In this document: piece by piece, positions 32,682-45,700 of the stretch
How the letters are laid out: every line of letters begins with the position of its first letter
Position numbering within the stretch: the stretch's first letter is position 1
Source: Pseudomonas entomophila
GTDB lineage: Bacteria > Pseudomonadota > Gammaproteobacteria > Pseudomonadales > Pseudomonadaceae
Length of the DNA: 64,000 nucleotides
Direction of reading: 5' to 3'
Assembly: GCF_023277925.1 (NCBI RefSeq)
Contig: NZ_CP063832.1
Location: forward strand, 1,266,001 to 1,330,000
Notes under the pieces: model-generated
Databases searched by the model: none
What the model was told of the DNA's origin: nothing
The model's input: the letters and a program-made list of their open reading frames with translations, nothing else
Program-made: the position numbers and the translations under genes

Positions 32682-33734
32682 TTACAAGGTGCGGGCGTAA
32701 AACGCGGTCAGTTTGCCAATTGCGGCATCGACATAACGCGGCACCCAATAGGTTTCGATGTGCGTCGCGCCGTCGAGGATAAACACTTCCTTGTCGGTGG
32801 TGCCGGTGGCTTTGGGAAAGGCGTCCTGCGTCATATACAGGCTGTCGGCTTTGCTGCCAGCGATCATCAGCAACGGTTGGTTGATCAGCTCGATAGAGTC
32901 AGTGGCGTCGAAACGCATCAAGTCGATCAGGCTGCTGGTGGTGTATTTGAAGGTCGAGTTCGGGTGCGCGTGGGTCTTCCAGTAGTACTCATAACCTTGG
33001 CGATACAGCTCGAAGGGCAGCTTGGCAATCTGCTCGTCGGTGAGGTTGGCATCGCCCGAATACAGCACCGTGCCACCGGACGCTTCTTGCGCGCGGGCTG
33101 CTGATGCCTGTTGCAGGCGTTGCTGAATGCTGTCCATTTGCGAGTCGTTGTAGCCGTTGCGACGTACCCGCCCCGAATTGAACATGCTCACGGTTGCTAG
33201 CGACTTGAAGCGTTTGTCGGTTTGCGCTGCCGCCAACGAGTAACCACCGCCACCACAGATGCCGAGCAAGCCCAGACGCTTGTCATCGACACCGGCAAAC
33301 TGGCTGATGAAGTCGGCCATCCCGTGAATGTCTTCGATGCGATACGCCGGTTTATCGATGCTGCGCGGCTGACCACCGCTTGCGCCCTGAAACGCCGCAT
33401 CGGCAGTGATGGTGATGTAGCCCTGTTCGGCCAGGCGTTGAGAATACAGACCGGCGACTTGTTCTTTCACGCCGCCATTGGGGTGTGCAACGACCACGGT
33501 CGGGTAGGTCTTCTTCGCGTCATAGTTGGCCGGGGTGTATACGTTGGCGGCGATATCCAGACCGTTGAGCTTGTAGCTGACCGGATGAATGTTGACCTTG
33601 CCCGGTTCGTTCTTGCTGATCGCGCCGTCGTAGGCGAGGGTGAACGGGTTCTTTTTGTAATCGGCGGCTAAGGCTTCGCCCGCCGAGAGGCCGACCAATG
33701 CCGACATGAACGTGGCCTTGAGGGTTTTTTTCAC
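32682..33734 (-). CDS. Exported alpha/beta hydrolase with Cys nucleophile motif
   Basis: A 350-aa alpha/beta hydrolase with an N-terminal signal peptide (KKTLKATFMSALVGLSAGEALA). The nucleophile elbow reads LLGICGGGGYS, so Cys replaces the usual Ser, as in dienelactone-hydrolase-like and YcjY-like families. The closing His is in DGATHIETYW. The start is GTG 33734, with AGGAG six bases upstream; the frame opening at 33755 has no RBS. It lies 49 nt after another hydrolase gene in a minus-strand operon. Substrate unknown. Confidence 0.82.
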   Translation of the reverse strand: MKKTLKATFMSALVGLSAGEALAADYKKNPFTLAYDGAISKNEPGKVNIHPVSYKLNGLDIAANVYTPANYDAKKTYPTVVVAHPNGGVKEQVAGLYSQRLAEQGYITITADAAFQGASGGQPRSIDKPAYRIEDIHGMADFISQFAGVDDKRLGLLGICGGGGYSLAAAQTDKRFKSLATVSMFNSGRVRRNGYNDSQMDSIQQRLQQASAARAQEASGGTVLYSGDANLTDEQIAKLPFELYRQGYEYYWKTHAHPNSTFKYTTSSLIDLMRFDATDSIELINQPLLMIAGSKADSLYMTQDAFPKATGTTDKEVFILDGATHIETYWVPRYVDAAIGKLTAFYARTL

Positions 33735-33783
33735 GTGAAGCTCCTGAGCAATCAAAAGGGCGGCAGTTGCAAACGTGTCAGGT

Positions 33784-34848
33784 TCAGTCCAGCTGGTTTT
33801 CTTTGAGGAATTGCCCGACCAGATCCGCGATCTGCGCGTTGTTCAGATCCGACATGGGGAAGTGGGTATTGCCGTGAATGCCGATCTCCGGCAGGTGGAT
33901 CAGTCGCACATCCCCGCCGTGGCGATTGACCGCGTCACGCCAGAGCCGGGCCATTTCCAGGCGTGCGCGCCAACTGTCCTGGGCGGGCAGGTCGACCGCT
34001 TGCTCCGGGATGTTGTCGCCGTAAAGGATCAGAATCGGAATGCGCGTGAGGGCCATGAATTGCTCCATCGGCACCGCCGCGCCTTGCACCGTGTCGAACG
34101 CACTGGGAATAGGCGCAGGCACTTCACCATCAGCGAACACGAAGCTGCTGCCCGGTTCGAACGTCACGATGGCTTTGACCTTGTCGTTCTTGATCGCTGT
34201 CAACCAGCCTGGCCCGCCACCTTGCGAGTGGGTGAATAAAATCCCCGGGCCGATTCTATCGAACAGCGCTGACACGCCATCAGAGACCACGCCCATGTCG
34301 AACGGCCCGGTGTTCGGTGTCATCGCCCGGAAAAACTGCTCGCGGGTCTGGTCATCCTGAGCAAATTGCACACCGTTGAAGTAGTTGGGCCACAGCCCGA
34401 TGCGGAACTGGTTGAACCACAGTTGTTCGTCAGGCACAGGCTTGATTGTGGTCTCGACCATGCTGCGTCCGGCATCGCCACGCCGGGGCTGATCGATCAG
34501 ATAGACGCCGTAATGGCGGCGCAGAAAGATGTTCTGAAAGCCTTCGCGACCATCGGCGGTGGTCTCCCAGGTCTTGGAAAACTGGCCTGCACCGTGCCAC
34601 ATGACGATGGGCAGTTTTCGCGCATCCACCGGGATTTGATAGAAGGCGTAGACGTGGTCACCGTGGTACGTCTGGCCGTTGGGCATCATTGGTTGGCGCG
34701 GGTTGAAGGTGCCCGGTGCAGTGGTCACCGATCCGCCGGCGGCGAAGCTGCCTTGTTGTTGAATCAGCAACGAACCATCGGGGTGGTTCGCGCAGGCCGC
34801 CAACAGGCTCAACAGCGTGATGCTCAGCAGGTACTTTGCAGATTTCAT
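33784..34848 (-). CDS. Lipoprotein alpha/beta hydrolase
   Basis: A 354-aa protein with a lipoprotein signal peptide (LLSITLLSLLAAC, lipid Cys about residue 19). An alpha/beta hydrolase domain follows with oxyanion HGAGQFSKTW, nucleophile Ser in FTHSQGGGPGW and a His in IGIHGNTHFP. It is therefore membrane-anchored, periplasmic or outer-membrane facing. One base separates its start from the carboxymuconolactone-decarboxylase-like gene stop, so the two are tightly co-transcribed. It probably hydrolyses an ester or lactone; the substrate is not known. Confidence 0.82.
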   Translation of the reverse strand: MKSAKYLLSITLLSLLAACANHPDGSLLIQQQGSFAAGGSVTTAPGTFNPRQPMMPNGQTYHGDHVYAFYQIPVDARKLPIVMWHGAGQFSKTWETTADGREGFQNIFLRRHYGVYLIDQPRRGDAGRSMVETTIKPVPDEQLWFNQFRIGLWPNYFNGVQFAQDDQTREQFFRAMTPNTGPFDMGVVSDGVSALFDRIGPGILFTHSQGGGPGWLTAIKNDKVKAIVTFEPGSSFVFADGEVPAPIPSAFDTVQGAAVPMEQFMALTRIPILILYGDNIPEQAVDLPAQDSWRARLEMARLWRDAVNRHGGDVRLIHLPEIGIHGNTHFPMSDLNNAQIADLVGQFLKENQLD

Positions 34849-34849
34849 G

Positions 34850-35623
34850 TCATTTCCCCGAAGCCGCGAGGGCTTGGGTCAACGCGGTGTTGGCACGTTC
34901 AGCCGTCTGTGTATCACCGTGTTTTTTCAGCAGTTCCGTGACCTCATGCAACTGTGCCGTGCTCAGACCGACGCGCAGGCTCGCCGCCATGTGCGAGCGC
35001 AATTGCGGCTCGACTCCTGGCGTCGCCGCCAGCGCCCCGACGGTCGCCAGTTCGCGACTTTGCCAGTCGAGGTTGTCGCGCTCGAAGATGTCACCGAACA
35101 GGTGGGTTTGCAGGAACCGGTTGATCACCGGAGCGAACTCGAACACCGGGCCTTTGACCGGGGCGCCGGAGATCCTGGTTTGATTCGCGGTGCCGGCGGC
35201 CAGCAGCTCATCCCCGATCGGAATCACCCGGCTCGGCTCATGCCCCGGCGCGTCTTCGATACCGCGCTGTTTGCGCGCCTGCACCACTGTCATCAGTTCG
35301 TTCAAGGCGTTGAGGCTACGGGGGAAGCCCACATAGGCGTACAGCTGCACCAGAATTTCCCGGGTTTCGCTGATGGTCAGGCCGGCATCGAGCCCTTGAT
35401 TGAGCGCGGTGTTGAGGTTGGGCATGTCGCTGGTCGCCATGAACGCGGCGATCAGAGGGATCGTTTGTTGTTGGCGCGACAAGCTGGCTGCGCTGGCGGG
35501 CGTGCTGGCCATGGTCTGCGATGCCTCGGCTGCTTGAGTGGTAACGCTGAACATCGCCCCAATACCCAGACCAAGCGCCATGAGTGCGGGGAGAGCAGTG
35601 CTGTTACGTGCGTCAGTGGTCAT
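34850..35623 (-). CDS. Carboxymuconolactone decarboxylase family protein, exported
   Basis: A 257-aa protein with a signal peptide (LPALMALGLGIGAMFSVTTQAAEA). It has two CMD-like helical repeats (LNTALNQGLDAGLTISETREILVQLYAYVGFPRSLNAL; ERDNLDWQSRELATVGALAATPGVEPQLRSHM). There are no cysteines, so it is not an AhpD-type peroxidase and is closer to true CMD enzymes. ATG 35623 follows GGAG; the frame opens 15 bases earlier without an RBS. The following gap to the cupin gene is 229 nt and carries a TCATGAGT site at 35729. Confidence 0.82.
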   Translation of the reverse strand: MTTDARNSTALPALMALGLGIGAMFSVTTQAAEASQTMASTPASAASLSRQQQTIPLIAAFMATSDMPNLNTALNQGLDAGLTISETREILVQLYAYVGFPRSLNALNELMTVVQARKQRGIEDAPGHEPSRVIPIGDELLAAGTANQTRISGAPVKGPVFEFAPVINRFLQTHLFGDIFERDNLDWQSRELATVGALAATPGVEPQLRSHMAASLRVGLSTAQLHEVTELLKKHGDTQTAERANTALTQALAASGK

Positions 35624-35852
35624 CGTGAAAGGCTCCATCCATTGCGGGTCACTGCGGTGTCGCTGGATCGTACGGAGGATGGTTGTGTCGATTAACCCCG
35701 AAATTGCGCATGGACTTCTGAACAGAATTCATGAGTCGACATTGCCATAACCGCTGCAATTCCGGCGCGACCCCGCTGATGCAGGGCCTGTAGGGCGGAT
35801 GGCGGTTTGCAACAAAGGTGCCGGGTGAGCAGCTTCGACACATTCCGTAACT

Positions 35853-36320
35853 TCATTGGCCGGCGTACTGCGCCTCCGAGACCTGTTCCGCCCAGGTGAC
35901 GGTCTTGCCGTCCTTGGCTTCAGCGATGGCGATGTGGGTCATGCCGTTGCTGGTCGTGGCGCCATGCCAGTGACGGATGTGCGGCGCAATCCAGACAGTG
36001 TCGCCCGGCCGTATTTCCTGTCGTGGGCCGCCCTCTTGCTGCACGTAGCCGACGCCTGCGGTGACGATTAGCGTTTGCCCCAGCGGGTGGGTGTGCCAAG
36101 CCGTGCGTGCGCCAGGCTCGAAGGTCACCGTGCCGCCGCCGATGCGCGCCGGCGCATCACCGTTGAACAGGCCATCAACGCGCACCGAGCCGGTAAAGTT
36201 TTGAGCCGCGCCCTTGACCGAGGGCTGCGAGCCGTTCGGCGTAACGCGTATTTCGCCGGCGGCCTGTGATTCTGCCGCCATGAATGACAAAGCAACGAGT
36301 GGTGCGATCAATCGGTTCAT
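35853..36320 (-). CDS. Exported cupin-domain protein
   Basis: A 155-aa protein with a signal peptide (LIAPLVALSFMAAESQA) and a single cupin barrel. Cupin motif 1 is [18 protein letters not shown] (metal His, His) and motif 2 is VWIAPHIRHWHGAT. It is a clear paralogue of the cupin at 49119, sharing [19 protein letters not shown]. Members of this set are often annotated as quercetinase-like or (R)-mandelonitrile-lyase-like; the reaction here is unknown. It lies between the CMD-like gene and an aldo/keto reductase on the minus strand. Confidence 0.85.
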   Translation of the reverse strand: MNRLIAPLVALSFMAAESQAAGEIRVTPNGSQPSVKGAAQNFTGSVRVDGLFNGDAPARIGGGTVTFEPGARTAWHTHPLGQTLIVTAGVGYVQQEGGPRQEIRPGDTVWIAPHIRHWHGATTSNGMTHIAIAEAKDGKTVTWAEQVSEAQYAGQ

Positions 36321-36380
36321 CGGGTCAACTCCGGTCAGACGTGAAAGTGGCGGCGTACAGCGCGCCGCGTTTGGGCAGAC

Positions 36381-38817
<2,437 letters not shown>

Positions 38818-38990
38818 CTAACGAGTGGGGACTAGACGGTTAAATCGGCAAGGGTTCATGAGGTTTGTTCATCAGTCCCAGTACACGAGAGGTGTCGACG
38901 ATGTCCTCGTGGACGGCTAGACGCCCTGAGCAAGTGCTCAGAAACCGACCTAACATTCGCGTTTGGTAGTAACTAATCGAGCTACCGCTC

Positions 38991-39036
38991 CCGGCCGAAA
39001 GCTGCCGGCCGTGGATGGCTGATTTCGGCCCATAGG
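38991..39036. repeat. Degenerate copy of dispersed palindromic repeat
   Basis: GGCCGAAAGCTGCCGGCCGT and GATTTCGGCCCATAGG form a half-decayed copy of the repeat (reverse strand: CCTATGGGCCGAAA). It lies in the 316-bp gap 38776-39091, which otherwise holds only the operon promoter region at its left end and no gene. Confidence 0.5.
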
Positions 39037-39091
39037 ATCGGTCACGGTCTATCTTTCAAGACTTGACTCAGATTGATCGGAGCCCTGATGC

Positions 39092-39847
39092 ATGAACGCT
39101 ATCTGGATCGCACTGGCCATTTTTGGGTGCTTAGTTGCCGCCTCGCTTCTCATGATGCAGTGGTACCCGAAGCTGGCATCCCACCACAGGGATGAAGACA
39201 CGAACACAGTAATTCGCCTGGTAGCTAACATTTTTGTGGTTATGACATCGCTGGTCTTTGGCTTGATGATCAATGCTGCCAAAAATACCTTCGAGTCCAT
39301 TGATGCTAACTTCCATGGGTATGCAACCAGCATGATCATTTTTGATCGGACCCTGCGGGGCTATGGCGACTCGGCCCAAGACACGCGCAACCGATTGATC
39401 ACATATCTTGAGCACGCTATCGAGACTCCGTATCGAGGGGACGAGGCGCTGCAACATCGTAACAGCGAGGCGGCTAAATACTTGGATGACATAGGCTAGT
39501 CGTTGGCCGTAATTAAGCCGCCGGACCGCTATCATGAAACGATGCTTCAGGATATTCGTCAGCAATATCATTCGCTCATTGAGCAACGCTGGAGGATCGT
39601 CGAGCAGTCAGAGGGAGCAATTCCTGGACCACTTATTGGGATGCTTGCTGCTTGGTTGACGCTGATTTTCGCCAGTTTTGGATACCGAGCGCCCCGTAAT
39701 TCGATGGTAATAGGTATGTTCATCATTTCTTCATTGCTTATTGCGGCTTCCGTGTACCTCATACTGGACATGGACGTGCCATTCCACGGTCCTATCCAGA
39801 TATCCGACGAGCCTCTGCGCAGAGCGCTCGCCATAATGCAGCTTTAA
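39092..39847 (+). pseudogene. DUF4239 membrane protein gene interrupted by an amber codon
   Basis: One continuous frame of 251 codons with a single TAG at 39497-39499 (after DDIG, before SLAVIKPP). The N-terminal part has two hydrophobic helices (IWIALAIFGCLVAASLLM, LVANIFVVMTSLVFGLMI). The C-terminal part has two more (PLIGMLAAWLTLIFASFGY, MVIGMFIISSLLIAASVYLIL). Together they match the bestrophin-like DUF4239 family over its full usual length. No frameshift is needed. It may be a recent nonsense mutation or a sequencing error. Confidence 0.8.
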
Positions 39848-39908
39848 GGGAGGAGGGCACGTTTGCATCCCGGGTCGTGGCCTCGTAGCGCACCACATCG
39901 AAGTCCGC

Positions 39909-39993
39909 TACTGGCCGAAAGCCACCCCTGACGAATGTCTGCAATGGGTCGGTAGCCGCCACTCGCGACCGACTGCTTCCGACCCTTTGCAGC
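39909..39993 (+). repeat. Copy of dispersed GGCAGCTWTGGGTCG palindromic repeat
   Basis: GCAATGGGTCGGTAGCCGCC and CGACTGCTTCCGACCCTTTG with a partial second unit on the left (CTGGCCGAAAGCCACCCCTG). It lies in the 286-bp gap between the DUF4239 remnant and the SDR gene; no gene in the gap. Confidence 0.65.
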
Positions 39994-40133
39994 CGTTCGA
40001 GGTGCTTAAGAAACCTGTGGCGATTCAGACGCCAGCCACTATGAGTCCCTTCCGGCCAATTCGGCCATCAGATACGTAGGGGTAACAAAGGCGACTCGAG
40101 GCGACTTAATAGCTGTCCCCGAGTCGCAAAGAA

Positions 40134-40883
40134 TTAAGCGGAGAAACCACCATCAATCGTCAAGCTGGCGCCGGTGATGTAGCCGGCTTCCGGACCGGCC
40201 AGGTAAGCAACAAAGCCGGCAATTTCCTCAGCCTTGCCGTAGCGATCCAATGCCATCAGACTTTTCAGGTACTCGGCGCCATCTCCATCGGCCGGGTTCA
40301 TCTCTGTGTCCACCGGACCGGGTTGCACATTATTTACAGTGATGTGGCGCGGACCTAGATCGCGAGCCATGCCTTTGGCCAAGCCAACCAGCGCCGATTT
40401 GCTCATAGCGTACACTGCACCGCCGGCTATCGGGATACGCTCAGCGTTGGTGCTGCCGATGTTGATTATGCGCCCGCCGTTGACCATGTGCTTGGCAGCT
40501 TCCTGGCTGGCGACGAAAACGCTGCGCACATTCACCGCTAGGGTATGGTCAAGCTGCTCCAGGGTGAGCTCTTCGGTGCTACCCCAAGCCAGTACACCGG
40601 CGTTGTTGACTAAAATATCCAGGCCGCCGAACTGCTCAACTGCCGCGCGAACAGCTTGCTGCACGGCTGCAGCATCAGTGCTGTCGGCCTTGATAGCAAA
40701 AGCCTTACCACTAGCTGCAATCACTTCACTGGCCAAAGCACTGGCTCGCTCGGCTGACGATGCATAGGTGAAAGCCACTGCTGCGCCTTCGCGGGCCAGG
40801 CGTTTTACGATGGCCGCACCGATACCGCGAGAGCCGCCTTGTACGAAAGCCACTTTCCCTTGCAGGGTTCGGGTAGAGGTCAT
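40134..40883 (-). CDS. SDR-family oxidoreductase
   Basis: A 249-aa classical short-chain dehydrogenase/reductase. The nucleotide-binding motif is VQGGSRGIGAA (Gln replaces the usual Thr), with NNAG at 90-93, the catalytic Ser in IINIGSTNAER, and YAMSKSAL with Tyr and Lys. The ending GYITGASLTIDGGFSA is typical of 3-oxoacyl-ACP-reductase-like members. Probably NADP-dependent; substrate unknown. GGAG precedes ATG 40883. It stands alone between two copies of the dispersed repeat. Confidence 0.88.
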   Translation of the reverse strand: MTSTRTLQGKVAFVQGGSRGIGAAIVKRLAREGAAVAFTYASSAERASALASEVIAASGKAFAIKADSTDAAAVQQAVRAAVEQFGGLDILVNNAGVLAWGSTEELTLEQLDHTLAVNVRSVFVASQEAAKHMVNGGRIINIGSTNAERIPIAGGAVYAMSKSALVGLAKGMARDLGPRHITVNNVQPGPVDTEMNPADGDGAEYLKSLMALDRYGKAEEIAGFVAYLAGPEAGYITGASLTIDGGFSA

Positions 40884-41020
40884 GCTGTATCTCCATTACA
40901 GAAAATTTAGGTCAGTCTGCCCATGGTGTGAGCAATCTAGCGACTTTTGCTAGGTTTCATTTTTGTCTAGGTAGAGATCATCACGGTTGGCGGTTAAGTC
41001 AGGATTATGGGAGCTCGATT

Positions 41021-41072
41021 TGGGTCGGCAGCGGTCTGAAGCCACAGGCAGCTAACGACCCAAAGCGGTCAT
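41021..41072. repeat. Copy of dispersed GGCAGCTWTGGGTCG palindromic repeat
   Basis: TGGGTCGGCAGCGGTCTGAA on the left and CAGCTAACGACCCAAAGCGG on the right. The 364-bp gap 40884-41247 holds this element and no gene that I can support. Confidence 0.6.
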
Positions 41073-41247
41073 TGTGTGTCTAGGAAACGCAGGCTGACTG
41101 CCCATCGGCGGAAGTGCGGGCCTGCGTCGCAAATGCTCGAGGAGAGATCTTTGATGCAGCCGAACACTGGCGGCCTAGGCAGAAATTATATTGAACGATG
41201 CAGGCATCCTGCGCGATGTCGATACGGACGGCGCGTTGCTCTGAGTT

Positions 41248-42492
41248 CTAGTTAGTCTGCGCGACTACAGGCTCTGCGACGGAGCTGGTAGAAAGCAACG
41301 CCGTCAGCAGGCACCCCAAGCCACACAGGCCGATGATCCAGCCCATGGTCCAGGGGGTGCCGTCGGCCAGCCAGCCGACCAGCGCGGCGCTGAGAATGCC
41401 GCTGCCGTAGTGCATGGCGCCGAGCATGGCAGACGCGGCGCCAGCACGATGGGGGAACTCGGTCAGCGCGGCAGCCACCGAGTTGGCCACGATCAACCCG
41501 TTCATCGACATATAGAAGAACACCGGCAGCGCCAGCCCGCCCAACCCTCCCCAGCCAAAGCGGGTATCCAAGGCCAGCAACACACCAGTGACGGCAGCGA
41601 TACCGGCGCCGATGCGGAACAGGGCGTCGCTGCCCAGACGCATGACCAGGCGGGTGTTCAGGTAGTTGGCGGCCATGATGCCGAGGATGTTGACGCCGAA
41701 CAGCAAGCCATAGGCCTGGGTCGGCACATGGTAGTAGTCGATGTAGGCGAACGGGGTGCCGGCGATGAAGGCGTAGGCGCCGCCATAGAAGAAGCCGCCG
41801 GACAGCGCGTAGCCGAGTAGACGCCGTGAGCACAGCACTTCGCTATAGGCACGCAGCATGCCACTGAGCGGCTCCTTGCTGCGGCGGGCAGCGGGCAGGG
41901 TTTCCGGCAAGGCCAGCAGGGCGAGCATGGTCAGCACGCCAATCACAGCCAGCGACCAGAAGATGGCATGCCAGGACCAGAGCTTGAGCATCTGCCCGCC
42001 GAGCAGCGGGCCCAGCAGCGGTGCCACCGCCATGATCAGGATCAGCGTCGACAGCATGCGTGCCGAATGCTCGCGGACATACAGATCACGCACCATGGAC
42101 CGCGCCAGTACCGGGCCGGCGCAGGCACCGAGGGCCTGGACCACGCGCCAGCCCATCATCTGCCAGACCGTCTCCGACAGCGCGCAGCCCACCGAGCCGA
42201 GGATGAACAGCACTAGGCCGGCAGCGATTGGCAGGCGCCGGCCGTGGCGGTCGCCGATCGGCCCCCAGAGCAACTGCCCCAGGCTGAAGCCGATCAGGAA
42301 GCTGGAGATGGTCAACTCCACACGCCCGGCCTGGGCGTGCAGTTCCGCCGCCAGGGTCGGCAGGGCGGGCAAGTACAGGTCAGTGGAAATCGAGGCAAAG
42401 GACATCAGCGCACTGAGGATGATCAGGATGCGCAGTTCCTTGGGATGCCTGGCCTCGTGGGTGGTGAGGTCAGGGGTGGAGAGTCGGGCCAT
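41248..42492 (-). CDS. Bcr/CflA-type MFS drug exporter
   Basis: A 414-aa MFS protein with 12 helices of the DHA1 Bcr/CflA group: ALMSFASISTDLYLPALPTL in helix 1, LLWGPIGDRHGRRLP in loop 2-3, and helix 5 motif C LGPLLGGQML. It exports drugs or metabolites in exchange for protons. ATG 42492 has GGAGG upstream; the frame opens at 42648 without support. It is divergent from the RND pump, so a shared promoter region (42493-42791) may regulate both. Confidence 0.88.
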   Translation of the reverse strand: MARLSTPDLTTHEARHPKELRILIILSALMSFASISTDLYLPALPTLAAELHAQAGRVELTISSFLIGFSLGQLLWGPIGDRHGRRLPIAAGLVLFILGSVGCALSETVWQMMGWRVVQALGACAGPVLARSMVRDLYVREHSARMLSTLILIMAVAPLLGPLLGGQMLKLWSWHAIFWSLAVIGVLTMLALLALPETLPAARRSKEPLSGMLRAYSEVLCSRRLLGYALSGGFFYGGAYAFIAGTPFAYIDYYHVPTQAYGLLFGVNILGIMAANYLNTRLVMRLGSDALFRIGAGIAAVTGVLLALDTRFGWGGLGGLALPVFFYMSMNGLIVANSVAAALTEFPHRAGAASAMLGAMHYGSGILSAALVGWLADGTPWTMGWIIGLCGLGCLLTALLSTSSVAEPVVAQTN

Positions 42493-42577
42493 TGTGTGGC
42501 GCCTCCGTGAGAGGGAGGAAGGAGTAGGCCTATGGTACGGGTTGGCGCGGGTCTGATTAAGGTGGGCAGGACGCATG

Positions 42578-42589
42578 GACTCATGAGTC
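42578..42589. promoter_or_regulatory. GACTCATGAGTC palindrome between divergent exporters
   Basis: A perfect 12-bp palindrome in the 299-bp region between the MFS and RND genes. A second TCATGAGC lies at 42645-42652. The same core is seen at 48169 between the LysR and SDR genes, so it could be the LysR regulator's site. Confidence 0.4.
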
Positions 42590-42791
42590 GCGCTCACTAA
42601 TCCCGCGTGCGTCAGTGCCTGAGTACCCGTACCGAATCGAGTATTCATGAGCGATCCTCATATCGGCATGCGTGCCAGGACCGCTAATCATTTGCATTGG
42701 GCGCGGTTAGATTTTTGCTGCTACTGCTGTGCGTTCGTTGCGCCAGCCAGTGGTGAATCCCTGCCGCCACCTACCTGACCGGAACCGAGCC

Positions 42792-45700
42792 ATGTTGATG
42801 CGCGTCGTCCTCATCGCCCTGCGTCGCCCCTACACCTTCGTCGTCATGGCGTTGCTGCTGCTAATTGGCGGCGTGCTGTCCATGACCCGTACCCCGACGG
42901 ATATCTTTCCCGAGATCCGTATCCCGGTGATCGCCATCGCCTGGCAGTTCACCGGCCTGCCTCCGGATGACATGGCCGGGCGCATCTCCACGGTGTTCCA
43001 GCGCACGCTAACCTCGACGGTCAACGACATCGAGCACATCGAGGCCAACACCTATCCGGGCATTAGCATCGTCAAGATCTTCTTCCAGCCGGAGGTGAAC
43101 ATCGCCGTGGCCAACGCCCAGGTCACTGCGGTATCGCAGGTGGCGCTGCGGCAGATGCCGGCCGGTATCCAGCCGCCACTGATCCTCAACTACAACGCAG
43201 CCACGGTGCCCATCGTGCAGCTGGCGCTGGCCGGCAAGGGCCTGAGCGAGCAGAACCTGTTCGACCTGGCGATGAACACCGTGCGTACCCAACTGATCAC
43301 CGTGCCCGGTGCGGTGATCCCGTATCCCTACGGCGGCAAGCAGCGCCAGGTACAGATAGACGTGCGCCCGGAGGCGCTGCAGGCCCGTGGTCTGTCCGCC
43401 CAGGACATCTCTGCGGCGCTGGCGGCGCACAACGTGCTGACGCCGATCGGCACGCAGAAGATCGATGAGTTGGAGTACACCCTCAAGCTCAACAGCGCGC
43501 CGTCGCTGATCGACGACATCGCCCGGCTGCCGGTCAAGGTGGTCGATGGCGCCACCATCTACCTCGGCGACGTGGCGGACGTGCGCGACGGCAGCGCGCC
43601 GCAGAGCAACATCGTGCACGTCGATGGCGGTCGTTCGGTGCTGATGTCGGTGCTGAAGAATGGCTCGGCTTCGACCCTGGCCATCGTCGACGGCATCCGT
43701 CAGAAGCTCGACGACATGCGCGATGCACTGCCAGAGGCGCTCAACGTGGTGCCGATCAACGACCAGTCGGTGTTCGTCCGCGCTGCGGTCAAGGGCGTGG
43801 TGCTGGAGGGGGCCATCGCCGCTGTGCTGACCAGCGTGATGATCCTGCTGTTCCTCGGTAGCTGGCGCTCGACGGTGATCATCGCGGTGTCGATTCCGCT
43901 GTCGATCATGGGCTCGATCATCGCCCTGGCGGCCATCGGCGAAACCCTCAACCTGATGACCCTGGGTGGCCTGGCGCTGGCCATCGGCATCCTGGTGGAC
44001 GACGCCACGGTGACCATCGAGAACGTCAACTGGCACCTGGAGCAGGGCAAGGACGTGGAGTCGGCGATCATCGACGGCGCCCAGCAGATCGTCGCACCGG
44101 CATTCGTTTCCCTGTTGTGCATCTGCATCGCCTTTGTGCCGATGTTCTTCCTCGAAGGCGTGTCCCGCTTCCTCTTCGTGCCGATGGCCGAGGCGGTGAT
44201 CTTCGCCATGGTTTGCTCCTTCATCCTTTCGCGCACCCTGGTGCCGACCCTGGCCAACTACCTGCTAAAGCCACACAACGAAGCGGGGCACGACAGCGAG
44301 TCGCGCAACCTTCTGGTGCGCTTCCAGCGTCGTTTCGAGCAACGTTTCGAGCGCCTGCGCGCCGGTTATCGCGGCGTACTGGAACGTGCCCTGGCGCGGC
44401 GCAAGGCATTCCTGGTCGGCTTCATGGCGATGGTGCTGCTGTCGTTTGGCCTGGTGCCGTTTCTCGGCAGCAATTTCTTCCCCTCGGTGGACTCCGGCCA
44501 GGTGCTGATGCACGTGCGCGTGCCGGTGGGCACGCGGGTGGAGGAGACCGCCAACCGCTTCGCCCGCATCGAGGAGGCGATTCGCCAGGTGATTCCGGCC
44601 GAGGAGATCGAGACGCTGGTGGACAACATCGGCCTGCCGCCGAGCCCGACCAACACCACCTACAACAACACCGGGGTGATGGGCTCGCAGGACGGCGACT
44701 TCCAGGTCGCCCTGCGCGACGGCCATGCACCTACCGCAGAGTACGTGCGCCGGCTGCGCGCGGTGCTGCCCGAACAGTTCCCGGACACCACCTTCTCCTT
44801 CCCACCGGCGGACATCGTCAGCCAGATCCTCAACTTCGGTGCGCCGGCGCCCATCGATATCCAGGTGCGCGGCGCCAACATCGAGGGCAACTTCGCCTAC
44901 GCCCGCCAACTGCTCAAACGCATCCGCGCCATCCCTGGCGTGGTCGATGCGCGCATCCAGCAGTCGGACAAGGCCCCGGTGTTCGACGTGGCGCTGGATC
45001 GCACCCAGGCCCAGCAACTGGGGCTGACCACCCGCGACGTGACCAACAGCCTGGTGGTGAATCTCGCCGGCAGCAGTCAGGTGGCGCCTACCTACTGGCT
45101 CAACCCGAGCAACGGCGTGAGCTATCCCATCGTCATCCAGGCGCCGCAGTATCAGCTCGATTCGCTGTCGGCGCTGGCCAACCTGCCGGTGGGCAATGGC
45201 GACAATGCCGCTGAGACCACCCTGGGCGGCGTGGCCAGTTTCCAGCGCAACCTCGGCAACGCGCTGGTCAGCCAGTACAACATCCAGCCGATGGTGCAGA
45301 TCCACGCCGCCACCCAGGACCGTGACCTGGCGGCGGTAGCCGCCGACATTCGTCAGGTGCTAGCCGAGACCGCCGGAGAGGTTCCGCGTGGTTCCGCAGT
45401 GCACCTCATGGGGCAGGTGGACACCATGGAGAAGGCCTTCTCCGGCCTGCTGTTCGGCCTGCTCGGCGCCATCGTGCTGATCTACCTGCTGATCGTGGTC
45501 AACTTCCAGTCCTGGCTCGATCCGGCGGTGATCGTCTCGGCATTGTCTGCGGCGCTCGCAGGTATCGTCTGGATGCTGTTCGCCACCGATACCACGCTGT
45601 CGGTGCCGGCGCTGACCGGGGCGATAATGTGTATGGGCGTGGCCACCGCCAACAGCGTGCTGGTGATCAGCTTCGCCCGCGAGCGCCTGGCGGAGCTGGG

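Noticed and set aside
39497..39499. In-frame TAG considered as pyrrolysine or programmed recoding
   Set aside because: No pyrrolysine genes are expected in Pseudomonas and no recoding structure is seen; a nonsense mutation is simpler.
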